A stretch of DNA of 54,751 nt from Rhodobacteraceae bacterium (ex Bugula neritina AB1) (GTDB lineage Bacteria; Pseudomonadota; Alphaproteobacteria; Rhodobacterales; Rhodobacteraceae). Below, piece by piece: positions 39,010 to 46,983 of this stretch (position 1 is the first letter of the stretch; the number at the start of each line of letters is the position of its first letter). The position numbers and the translations under genes are program-made. Under the pieces are notes generated by a model. The model saw nothing but the letters and a program-made list of their open reading frames with translations. It made no database searches and was not told the origin of the DNA. The stretch spans positions 1 to 54,751 of the forward strand of contig MDLF01000052.1 of assembly GCA_001730095.1 (NCBI GenBank), read 5' to 3'.

Positions 39010-39031
39010 CGAAACTACTTAAGAGTCTGTT

Positions 39032-40132
39032 TTATAATTCTTTTATTACCTCTAGATTTAGGCCGTCAGCGCGCGCAAGGTAGATAGGCGCCCGTTCACT
39101 CTTGTTGGCAGACAACTGCTTGCGCCCACTTCGATGAATCACTGGCAGGGCATCCGAAACACTCCGCTCGCGCCAAACTGTCGCGTGCCGCTGCATCAAT
39201 CCAGCCAGAAAATGCACCCCTTCATAGGTAGACTGACCCAAGGTGTTCAGAACCGGCGCATGATCGCCATGCACCCGGTAATATTTTTCCTTGAACGCGG
39301 CATTTGCTTCCGTCGGCAGCCCGCCAAAATAGGATGACGCGGCAAACATGCGTTGGCTGTTGCTTGCACCGCATCCTAGCAAACAGTTCTCATCAAGTGC
39401 GCAAGACAGCCGGACCATCCGGTCATGCAGTTTTGCCGTACCAAATGCCCGATTGAAAGTGACCGCGTCCTGACCAATCAGAGAGATCAGAACAGCCTCT
39501 GCGCCTGATCTGGAAATCTCTTCCACGAATTGGCTCATGCTTTTCAGGCCGAAGGGAAGGTACTTTTCATAGGCCAAACCAACTGACATCTCCTGAAGTT
39601 TGGCCTTGGCATAACTGTGTGACGTTCTGGGCCAGACATAGTCGTTGCCGATCAACGCCCAGCTTCGGGGTCGATATTCGTTTTGCAGATGCTCCATTGA
39701 CGGACCAAGCTGTTCATCAGGCGTTTCACCAATGGCGAACAAACCATCAGTTCGCTCGCCCCCCTCGTAGAGTGGCGTGTAAATGTATGGGATCCGCTGA
39801 CGAACGATTTTGCTGAGCCGATGGCGGATCGAACTGAGATGCATCCCGACGATAGCGTCGATCGACTCCGTTTCGATCAGGTCATTTACAGTCTCTTCAA
39901 TCGAGATGCTCGCTTCCATAGCGGCGTCTATCATAATCAGCTGCACCTTGCGGCCATCGATGCCGTTGGTCCGGTTCAACTCCTCGACCGCGACCTGAGC
40001 GCTTGAGATACATGACGGCGCCCAGAGCCCCGCTGCACCGCACAAAGGAATAAGGAGAGCGATCCGATAGCTTCCTTTCCCGCGCAACACCGGATTGTCG
40101 CGCAGTTCCTCAAGCTCGGTTGGTACAGCCAT
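39032..40132 (-). CDS. AmiC-like cytosolic amide sensor/negative regulator
   Basis: A 366-aa protein with the same type I binding fold as the UrtA-like protein but no signal peptide: YRIALLIPLCGAAGLWAPSC, DAIVGMHLSSIRHRLSKIV, IPYIYTPLYEGGE, WALIGNDYVWPRTSHSYAKA. This is the pattern of AmiC, the cytosolic amide sensor that controls the Pseudomonas aliphatic amidase operon by holding the antiterminator AmiR. No AmiR (ANTAR) gene is in the window, so it may act with the divergent MarR regulator or with an unlinked partner. Upstream of the operon on the same strand. Confidence 0.82.
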   Translation of the reverse strand: MAVPTELEELRDNPVLRGKGSYRIALLIPLCGAAGLWAPSCISSAQVAVEELNRTNGIDGRKVQLIMIDAAMEASISIEETVNDLIETESIDAIVGMHLSSIRHRLSKIVRQRIPYIYTPLYEGGERTDGLFAIGETPDEQLGPSMEHLQNEYRPRSWALIGNDYVWPRTSHSYAKAKLQEMSVGLAYEKYLPFGLKSMSQFVEEISRSGAEAVLISLIGQDAVTFNRAFGTAKLHDRMVRLSCALDENCLLGCGASNSQRMFAASSYFGGLPTEANAAFKEKYYRVHGDHAPVLNTLGQSTYEGVHFLAGLMQRHATVWRERSVSDALPVIHRSGRKQLSANKSERAPIYLARADGLNLEVIKEL

Positions 40133-40244
40133 AAGCGTCGTCAAAGTGGCACAGCCCTTTCAAGACTTCTCAGGGATCGCTACATACCAATTGATTTTAC
40201 TTTCCAAGTCAAATAAATTCAGCCTGTCAAAAACAGGTGCCCCA
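40133..40244. promoter_or_regulatory. Divergent promoter region between the AmiC-like and MarR genes
   Basis: 112 bp between divergent starts, AT-rich in the middle. The stretch 40201-40215, read on the minus strand, is TATTTGACTTGGAAA. It resembles TATTTGAAATGGAAA at the right arm of the inverted repeat at 38975-39009, so both may bind the same regulator, most simply the MarR protein. Confidence 0.5.
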
Positions 40245-40670
40245 ATGCAAACGAGCCCAAGTTCAATTCAGGACTATCTTTCCTATGCCCTAGCTGCGGC
40301 ACATCGAAAGATGTCTGCATCGTTGAACACACGTCTAAAGCAACACGGAATTCAGATCGAAGCATGGCGCATTCTTGAGACATTGGAGGTAGACCAACGT
40401 TTGACCATGGGACAGCTTGCCGAGGTCGTTTTGATGAACCCGCCAACGCTGACCAAACTGGTGGACCGGATGGTTTCGGATGGCCTAGTACACCGGCAAG
40501 TGGCGCAGGTTGATCAACGACAAATCAACGTACTTCCCACCGCGCTTGGCAAAAAACGAATGCTGCAAATCCGGCAGGAAGTGCAAGAACAGGATGCGGA
40601 ATTCCAATCCCTGCTCGGAAAGGAAGAGGCCGACAAACTCATCGAGCTTTTGCGCGGAGTGGTTCAATAG
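40245..40670 (+). CDS. MarR-family transcriptional regulator
   Basis: A 141-aa winged-helix regulator: IEAWRILETLEVDQRLTMGQL, AEVVLMNPPTLTKLVDRMVSDG (recognition helix), LVHRQVAQVDQRQINVLPTA (wing) and C-terminal dimer helix. It is divergent from the AmiC-like gene, as expected for a local regulator of the amide operon. The start at 40245 follows CAGGTG; the frame upstream runs into the divergent gene. Confidence 0.88.
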   Translation: MQTSPSSIQDYLSYALAAAHRKMSASLNTRLKQHGIQIEAWRILETLEVDQRLTMGQLAEVVLMNPPTLTKLVDRMVSDGLVHRQVAQVDQRQINVLPTALGKKRMLQIRQEVQEQDAEFQSLLGKEEADKLIELLRGVVQ

Positions 40671-40945
40671 CGCTTCAACCGCAAGATCACGATCAACATC
40701 GTATACCGACGCACTGAATTGGTTCTGGTGGACCGACTTGACAAAGCCGACCTTCACCCAAACCAAACGGATGGCGGCTCAGTTCCGAACCTGTAGATTG
40801 CCGCTGACAACCTAGGGTCAGGACTCATAGCCAATAGATGACGAGCGCGGCAAGCGCGATGGCTGAGAGGAAGACTTTTAGGCATCTGTCGTATCGGGTT
40901 GCTACACGCCGCCAATCCTTGAGCCGACCAAACATGATCTCGCAT

Positions 40946-40986
40946 CACTGCCCAGCAGTGCATTGCGCAGCAATGTCACGAGAGGG
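40946..40986 (-). repeat. Palindromic insert, copy A (41 bp)
   Basis: Read on the minus strand: box CCCTCTC, arm GTG-A-CATTGC, loop TGC, arm GCAATG-CAC, box TGCTGGGCAGTG. The single A is unpaired. It splits the transposase between KRRYKRRNR and MFGRLKDW. The junction is one base from exact. Confidence 0.8.
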
Positions 40987-41273
40987 GCGATTGCGTCGTT
41001 TGTAGCGCCGCTTGTCGTATTTTACCTTTGTCTTGCGCTGTTTCCTGCCAGGGATACAGGCGCGTATCCCTTTGCCCTGCAACGCTTTTCGGAACCAATC
41101 GGCTTCATAACCGCGATCCCCAAGCAGCCAGTCGACATCCGGCAGACTGCTCAACAAAGCCCGTGCCCCGATATAATCGCGAACCTGTCCAGCGGTCACG
41201 AACAGGTTGAGAGGGCGTCCCTGGCTGTCGCAGATGGCATGCAGCTTGGTGTTCATGCCGTCCTTGGTGCGCC

Positions 41274-41314
41274 CCCTCTCGGGACATTGCTGCGCAATGC
41301 CCTGTCGGGCAAGG
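41274..41314 (+). repeat. Palindromic insert, copy B (about 41 bp)
   Basis: Read on the plus strand: box CCCTCTC, arm GGG-A-CATTGC, loop TGC, arm GCAATG-CCC, box TGTCGGGCAAGG, followed by GATC. It is antisense to the transposase. Removing it, within one base, rejoins the conserved RGRLIGRTKDGM motif. Confidence 0.82.
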
Positions 41315-42047
41315 GATCAGGCGTCCACGCCCCCCTTTTTGACGCCCAAGCTGGTCGCGGTGCGGTGGGCCTTCAGATACGTCGCGTCGATCAACACAGT
41401 CTTCTCTTCACCATGTTCGGCAGCTGGCCCCGCCATCATACGGGCGAAGATGCCCTTGTCGCTCCACCGCTTCCAACGGTTGTATAGCGTCTTGTGTGGG
41501 CCATAGGCAGCAGGGGCATCGCGCCACCTTAAACCATTGCGATTGATAAAATAATACCGCTAAGAACACGTCTATCATCAACGCGGGGCTTGCCATGGGA
41601 CTTGGGAAAGAATGGCTCAAGACGCGCCATCTGCACGTCGCTCAACCAGAAAAGATCAGACATGTTCACCGCTCGTTTTTCGAAGCGTGAATCACGTAGA
41701 AAAGCGGAAATCAATGGGTCCTGACCCTATCAGGCCGCTGAATTAGTCAGGTCAGCAGGACGCTGTTCGCCCTGATGGGATGAGTTGCCTCATCGATCTT
41801 CGGGATCGGGTGGCTGGAAGCGGGCCCGTGGCCGCCTCATCCAGCCTCATACCGCCAACAACCGGGGTAGCCGAGCGAGATTTCCTGCGGCGCGTGTGAG
41901 AATGAAACGGGATCGCACGCGTTCGACGCCGCGATGGAGGGTCTGGGACATGCCGCCAACGGTCTTGGCTCAGCCAAACGCCTCCTCTATCCTCTTGCGG
42001 TGCTTCTGGGACAGGGCATAGCCTTTGTGCCTGGTTGTGCGCCCGTC

Positions 42048-42085
42048 CGCTGCCCGGCAGGTGAAGGGCACATTCACCGAGAGGG
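42048..42085 (-). repeat. Palindromic insert, copy C (38 bp)
   Basis: Read on the minus strand: box CCCTCTC, arm GGTGAATG, loop TGC, arm CCTTCACC (one mismatch), box TGCCGGGCAGCG, followed by GACG. Removing it rejoins ATC-GAC exactly (I-D in HSAIDGRTTRH). Confidence 0.85.
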
Positions 42086-42617
42086 GATTGCTGAATGCCG
42101 CGCCTTCCTGGCGACGTGTGGGGTGACGCAGGCCTGGCGGGGATCCGCGACGAATTCGGCCGCATCGTATCCTTTGTCGGCTCCTAAGGTCAGCTGCCGG
42201 GTCGATCCGGGGGAGTGGCGGTGCAGCATGTCCAGCGCAGCCCTGCGCTCGGCGCGGCCGTCAGCGCGGGTCAGGTCGCCTTGAACAACCAGCCCGTGCC
42301 GGTTCTCCATCAGCGCATGCCCCATGAAGCACAGCACCTGTGCCCGCGGATTTCTTATAGAGCCGTGCATCCGGGTCGGTGACCGAAGCATGGGTCGCAT
42401 TCGAACGCTTCTCGCCTTTGAAGTTGACTTCCGGATTGCGGCTGCGGCGAGTGGCGTGGGGCATTGGAGCGGTCTCAGGTTCGGTCTGGGCGGGCTGTAT
42501 GGCGGGGTTAACAGACGTCGGGGGCGGGTCGTCCGGACCATCATCGCCGGGCGGCGTGTCCGCTGCCTTTGGCTGGAAGCTCTTCATCGACGCCCAGGCC
42601 TTGACCAGCGTGCCATC

Positions 42618-42658
42618 CATTGCCCGGCAGGCGATTGCAAAGCAATCTGCCGAAAGGG
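42618..42658 (-). repeat. Palindromic insert, copy D (41 bp)
   Basis: Read on the minus strand: box CCCTTTC, arm GGC-A-GATTGC, loop TTT, arm GCAATC-GCC, box TGCCGGGCAATG, followed by GATG. Removing it rejoins GTC-GAT exactly (V-D in HFSVDGTLVKAW). Confidence 0.87.
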
Positions 42659-43238
42659 GACCGAGAAGTGGTCGTCCGACAGGAGCGGCGCGACCTCGCG
42701 ATGCGCCAGAATTGCCGCCATCACCTTGCGCGACATATCGGCTGTCAGCAGCCGGTCGCGGTTCTTGGTGAACACGGTCGGCGCCCACACCGGATCGTCG
42801 ATCCCGAGGCCCAGGAACCAGCGGAACAGCAGGTTATACTGCATCTGTTCCATCAACTGCCGCTCGGAGCGGATTGAGAACAGGATTTGGATCAGGCGCG
42901 CCCGGATCAGCCGCTCCAGCGGGATCGAGGGGCGGCCGAAATCGGTGTAGAGCGCCTCGAAATCGGCATCCAGACTGGCCAGCGCATCGTTGACCACCTG
43001 CCGGATCTTCCGCAGCGGGTGCCGCGCGGGGATGCGCTCTTTCAGATCGACATAGCTGAAAAGCGATCCGCTCGCTTCGTCCGTCCCGCGCGTCATCACC
43101 CCCGCCGAAATTGTGCTCAGGATGAATCATGTTCCTCAGACCGCGTCGAGAGCCGACTTCTTCAGCGGCCTGTTAGAATCACGCTATGCTCACGCTGGCT
43201 TTGCAAACCTCTCCAAAGTTGTATTTCGGGAGGGGACA

Positions 43239-44114
43239 ATGTCCGCACAAAAGCCTGTTTTTTCGGTTTCAGAAATTCTTGACATAACTCTATTCCGGAC
43301 CATTCCGGCGAGGCTTTTTGTTCGCGCTGGCGGGGAAGTGAACAGCTCTGGCTGGTCAAACGGAGTGCTGGTGCCGCGTGTCTATGTTACGCCGCCTGCA
43401 GATTGTATTCAGGAATTTGATTTTCTTGCTGCAGCGCCTAGCGGGGCTGTGTTCTGGGCTCTCAGTCCAATCCTAGGCGAAGGCTGGCTCGAAGAACTCC
43501 CAGACTGGGCGATTGGAATTCGGGTGATTGCCGAAACCAACGCGGCTGAAGGGCCTTTCCCCATGGCAGCAGCTCCCCTATCCGAGGCGGATGCGAACGC
43601 TACTAGCGCAACGGCTTGCGAAGGCCTGCAGCTGACTGCTTCCCATGACAAGATTGCACCAGAACCGTTGCTGATTGAAAGCGCAGAAGGTTACTTCGGC
43701 ACCAGCCCCCAAGGAGCAGTTTGTTTCGAATTTCAGCTTGCAAGCCTGAACATACCTGAGACCAAGACCATACTGGAAAACCGCTGCATTGCGAACAATC
43801 CTTTCAACGGCGAGTGCATAGCCAACGCCAAGATGCCTGTTCAGTACCACCGAACATCCAAGCTGCGGCTGATGGCGCGGATTTGCGTCCCGAACGGGGA
43901 GGAGGCCTTCGACCAGATCAAGGATTGCGCGCAGCAGGCCGTGATCGCGGGGGTCGCCATCGGAGTCGTGTCTACGGGAAACCTTGCAGCGGCAGCAGCA
44001 GCTTTGAAATCCTATCTGACTGCATGTCTGAAGGCAACGGCCGGAGATGCATTTGGATACATTTCTGCCGATCTGCGCCGGGAGAAGATTCCCGGTGCTT
44101 GGAAACGCCTTTGA
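43239..44114 (+). CDS. Protein of unknown function, first gene of the second YcaO locus
   Basis: A 291-aa protein I do not recognise. No signal peptide. The body is mixed, with SEILDITLFRTIPARLFVRA near the start. Residues about 230-275 form a hydrophobic, alanine-rich segment (DCAQQAVIAGVAIGVVSTGN, then LAAAAAALKSYLTACLKATA), which could be membrane-active or a helical hairpin. GGGAGGGG sits directly before the ATG at 43239, a very strong ribosome binding site. It lies 66 bp after the end of the IS1182-like element, and a protease gene follows 104 bp downstream on the same strand. Confidence 0.75.
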   Translation: MSAQKPVFSVSEILDITLFRTIPARLFVRAGGEVNSSGWSNGVLVPRVYVTPPADCIQEFDFLAAAPSGAVFWALSPILGEGWLEELPDWAIGIRVIAETNAAEGPFPMAAAPLSEADANATSATACEGLQLTASHDKIAPEPLLIESAEGYFGTSPQGAVCFEFQLASLNIPETKTILENRCIANNPFNGECIANAKMPVQYHRTSKLRLMARICVPNGEEAFDQIKDCAQQAVIAGVAIGVVSTGNLAAAAAALKSYLTACLKATAGDAFGYISADLRREKIPGAWKRL

Positions 44115-44218
44115 AACTGCACATCCGGGGCCCTGCTCTCAGACCGGGTTGCTCAGCCCGGGCAGTACCCTGACACCTTTTTTGAACATCCTGAAAACCT
44201 AAAGCAAGGGAGGTTAAA

Positions 44219-45715
44219 ATGGCCAACGCAAAGAAACCAACTTCCGCACAGCTTGACGCTGCGATGAAGAATGTGATGCAACAATTCGGGCATCGTGCAA
44301 ATTTCAGCGGAGTCGATCGCGGCTACCGCTACGTGAAAGGCAAGCGCACGGATGAAGTGGTTGTCCGCGTGCATGTCACACGGAAACTGCCCGAAAGTGA
44401 GTTGGAGGCAGCGGATGTTTTTCCGAAGCAAATCGATGGTGTTCCGCTGGATGTGATTGAGGGAGATTACAGGACTTGCTCTGGGTCAACGTCCCCGGCT
44501 CACCACCAAGCCCGCACACGGGCAGTGGTTGGGGGTACTTCATGCGGACGGGAAGACGGTACAACAGGTTCCATAGGGATGGTCGTCCTCGACAAGCGCA
44601 CGGGGCGCCCCGGCATTCTGTCAAACTGGCATGTCCTAGCCACCGCCCGCGCACGTGCAGGAGACGCAGTAGTGCAGCCCGGCATTATGGATGGCGGCAA
44701 GGCCGGTCGGGATCAGGTTGCAAGGCTTTCACGCTGGATGCTTGATGCCGGAGGAGACGCAGCTTTTGCAGAATTGGACACCGGACGGCCCTGGCTGCCG
44801 CTGCAGTTCGGATCTTATACGCAAGTCCGGTCCGTGCGTCGCTCCCGCCTTGGCGAGAGGCTGATCAAATCCGGCCGATCCACAGCAGTAACGGAAGCAA
44901 TCGTTGATGGTGAAGGCCATTACCGTGTGCCCTATGAAGTCAGTACGGGCCGCTATGAGCCGCGTGACATCAAAGGTTTCAAACTGGTACCGGTGCAGCT
45001 TGGAAATCCAGGTAATGACGAGCTGTCCGCAGGCGGCGACAGCGGATCCTGCTGGATGCATGAGGCCTCAGGTGCCGGGGTCGGGTTGCATTTCGCCGGC
45101 GAGACATCGCCTGACCCCCGGGCTGAGCACGCAATCGCCTGCAACCTAGATACAGTGTTTGAGCGGCTTGAGCTTGATGTGGCGCGGTTCGAAGATTTCT
45201 TTGATGAGCCTGCGGAAAAGAACGCGCCGCCCGCCAAAGCTGAGCTTACTCCGCGGCCCGATTGGCCGGACTGGCCTTGGTGGCCTTGGTGGCCGTTTCC
45301 GTTCCCTGTGCCAGGACAAGGCCCTTGGCCCTTGCCGCAACCATTCCCGCCAAGACCACCCCGGCCGTTTGACTTCGGCCGCCCAGTGCCGGGCTTGTCC
45401 TATGACGTCGCATTGAGAGGTTCAGAAAATGCCGCAAAAGACCGGATCAAGCGCCTGTTGGAGCTTTTTGAATTACTTAAGGGTGCGCTCAAAGCTTACG
45501 GGCTGATAATCCCCGGACTGGAGATTTTGACACCGGTGGACAGCTTGCTTGAAGGTCCAGCCAACCCGCGCGCAACCATTGCCAGAGCGGTCAACCGGTA
45601 CACACCCTTTGCCAATATTGGTCTGCGCCAGGTGATGCCGTCCGAGTTTCTGGACGACCTGACTTGCACGGACATCTGCGCAACCATCGACGCCATTCTG
45701 CGGGGAGAAAAGTGA
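44219..45715 (+). CDS. Trypsin-like (S1) serine protease with a tryptophan/proline-rich insert
   Basis: A 498-aa protein. Catalytic residues fit H138 (GILSNWHVLATA), D180 (GGDAAFAEL) and S275 (SAGGDSGSCW). Residues about 345-391 are an extreme W/P-rich stretch (DWPDWPWWPWWPFPFPVPG within it), then a helical C-terminus with two cysteines (LTCTDICATIDAIL). There is no signal peptide. The substrate is unknown; in a locus with YcaO it could process a modified protein. GGGAGG precedes the start. The stop overlaps the next gene (TGATG). Confidence 0.85.
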   Translation: MANAKKPTSAQLDAAMKNVMQQFGHRANFSGVDRGYRYVKGKRTDEVVVRVHVTRKLPESELEAADVFPKQIDGVPLDVIEGDYRTCSGSTSPAHHQARTRAVVGGTSCGREDGTTGSIGMVVLDKRTGRPGILSNWHVLATARARAGDAVVQPGIMDGGKAGRDQVARLSRWMLDAGGDAAFAELDTGRPWLPLQFGSYTQVRSVRRSRLGERLIKSGRSTAVTEAIVDGEGHYRVPYEVSTGRYEPRDIKGFKLVPVQLGNPGNDELSAGGDSGSCWMHEASGAGVGLHFAGETSPDPRAEHAIACNLDTVFERLELDVARFEDFFDEPAEKNAPPAKAELTPRPDWPDWPWWPWWPFPFPVPGQGPWPLPQPFPPRPPRPFDFGRPVPGLSYDVALRGSENAAKDRIKRLLELFELLKGALKAYGLIIPGLEILTPVDSLLEGPANPRATIARAVNRYTPFANIGLRQVMPSEFLDDLTCTDICATIDAILRGEK

Positions 45716-46872
45716 TGCCTGCTAAGCAATCAAGAAGCATCGCAATAAACGGCGCGGCAGCTGCGGCCTGCAGCCTGTGGCTGGCTGGAGCAGCGATGGC
45801 TGGGATCAAGCCGGAAGACCATGATGCCGGTACAGACGGAATCCTCTATCCTGTGGAAATTGGGCGCTGGGAAGCGGCGGTACTGGCGGACAAGGATCCG
45901 GACACACAGCCCATCCGAGACCATTATCTGGTCCAGATCGCAAAGCACCAAAACCAAAACGGGCCGGATGCGCCGCTGCTCCTGAGCTCAATTCAAGTCT
46001 ATCCCAAGGGCCTTGATTGCACCCCAGTCCGGCGTGTGATTTTGCGCAGCAGTGTTTTGGATGCCCCCCTGACCGGATGCGCGCCACTGGCGCCGTTCGG
46101 GTCCGGTGCGACGTTCAGTTTCAGCAGGGATGGGCTGACTGATATAAACACAATTGCCTTTTCCGGTGCGTTGCTTTTTCCTCTGGGACCTGTGCCGCGT
46201 CGGCATTCCGGCAGCAGGGAAGCTGCGCGGACTGCGCGGGGTTTGTCAGAGGCGGGATACGCCTTCTTCATCGAAGGCAATGGCACCAGCTCGTCAGGGC
46301 AGCCAACAACCGGGACTGTCAGGGCAGGGTTCAAGGCGGATTGGGCATTCGCAGGCGGAGGCTATGACCAGATCCTGCTGACGTCTGCGGTTTATGCGCA
46401 ATCGGATTTTGATCTCGACGGCCGGGCATACGGGCTGCAATTGGCCGTTACGCCGCAGGCAGTGGACAGGAAGCTTAACGGCACCAGCAGTTTCAGTCGC
46501 CGGGTGAAAGCCGGTGAAAAGTTCAGCGACCACTACTTTACGGTGAATGGTGTCTTGGATGCCTTTCATGTCGACGAGGCTGGCGAAACAGGGCTGACGG
46601 CCGGGGATGACTATGCTTGGCTGGGCGGCACGCTGGGTTACACCTATTTCAACAACAAGCAGGTCGCTTCTGGCCTGACGCTGGATGCCAAGCTGGATGC
46701 TTTCACCGATCTGGCGAACAATGAGGATGCAGTACTGTTTACCGGTACCATCGGATTTGCCCTGAACGAAGAGGGCACCGCCGCAATTGCCTTGAAGTAC
46801 GAGAAAGGCAGGAGCAGGCAGAGCTTCCAGAAGGTCGATTCCTTTAGTCTGGCTTATCAAGTGAGGTTTTGA
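45715..46872 (+). CDS. Putative outer-membrane beta-barrel protein
   Basis: A 385-aa exported protein: signal peptide (GAAAAACSLWLAGAAMA, cut before GIKPED), alternating strands in the second half (GYAFFIEGNG, AGFKADWAFAGGGYDQILL, YAWLGGTLGYTYFNNK) and a C-terminal aromatic residue (SLAYQVRF), typical of outer-membrane barrels. No named family recognised. It is coupled to the protease gene and followed by a terminator. Confidence 0.7.
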   Translation: MPAKQSRSIAINGAAAAACSLWLAGAAMAGIKPEDHDAGTDGILYPVEIGRWEAAVLADKDPDTQPIRDHYLVQIAKHQNQNGPDAPLLLSSIQVYPKGLDCTPVRRVILRSSVLDAPLTGCAPLAPFGSGATFSFSRDGLTDINTIAFSGALLFPLGPVPRRHSGSREAARTARGLSEAGYAFFIEGNGTSSSGQPTTGTVRAGFKADWAFAGGGYDQILLTSAVYAQSDFDLDGRAYGLQLAVTPQAVDRKLNGTSSFSRRVKAGEKFSDHYFTVNGVLDAFHVDEAGETGLTAGDDYAWLGGTLGYTYFNNKQVASGLTLDAKLDAFTDLANNEDAVLFTGTIGFALNEEGTAAIALKYEKGRSRQSFQKVDSFSLAYQVRF

Positions 46873-46887
46873 AACGCCGGGGAGAGG

Positions 46888-46928
46888 CAAGGCAGGGATA
46901 TCTTGCCTTCAAGCCCTGCCTTGTCTTT
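46888..46928 (+). terminator. Rho-independent terminator after the barrel-protein gene
   Basis: CAAGGCAGGG (46888-46897) and CCCTGCCTTG (46914-46923) form a perfect 10-bp stem followed by TCTTTCC. It ends the three-gene transcript before the cytochrome gene. Confidence 0.7.
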
Positions 46929-46983
46929 CCGGTCCGCAAACTTTGGCTCTTATCCTTTATGATCTCTGATTGGAGTTTCGACT

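Larger units (their letters stand above)
40825..41663 (-). pseudogene. IS427-type DDE transposase, broken
   Basis: Reading starts MSDLFWLSDVQMARLEPFF at 41663. A one-base loss near 41535 shifts the frame after SGII. Then VLIDATYLKAHRTATSLGVKKGG (ending near 41330) is followed by an AAAAAG run, insert B, MNTKLHAICDSQGRPLNLFV, LLGDRGYEADWF and KRRYKRRNR, insert A, and finally MFGRLKDWRRVATRYD to the stop at 40825. The frame change at the AAAAAG run may be the group's normal programmed shift; the others are damage. Confidence 0.85.
40815..41727 (-). mobile_element. Degenerate IS5-family element (IS427 type)
   Basis: Ends GGGTCAGGAC (40815-40824) and GTCCTGACCC (41718-41727) are inverted repeats, flanked on both sides by TA (40813-40814 and 41728-41729), the usual 2-bp target duplication of the IS427 group. 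The 913-bp length exceeds the usual about 0.8 kb because two palindromic inserts lie inside. Confidence 0.85.
41847..43099 (-). pseudogene. IS1182-like transposase, broken
   Basis: Starts TRGTDEASGSLFSYVDLKER near 43099, with RPSIPLERLIRARLIQILFS and YNLLFRWFLGLGIDDPVW. Insert D splits HFSV from DGTLVKAWASMKSF. A one-base shift occurs near 42350 at GAVLCFMGHALMENR. Insert C splits HVARKARHSAI from DGRTTRHKGYALSQKHRKRI. The frame ends LARLPRLLAV at 41847. Without the inserts and the one-base shift this is a normal transposase. Confidence 0.85.
41731..43172 (-). mobile_element. Degenerate IS1182-like element
   Basis: Ends CAGGCCGCTGAA (41731-41742) and TTCAGCGGCCTG (43161-43172) are perfect inverted repeats that extend imperfectly inward. 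The element starts 1 bp beyond the TA duplication of the neighbouring IS427-type element, so the two adjoin. Confidence 0.75.

Noticed and set aside
27532-42658. Inserts as translational bypass elements (byp-like) that leave the host proteins functional
   Set aside because: Two of five copies are antisense to the host gene and two of the host genes have additional frameshifts, so preserved translation is unlikely.
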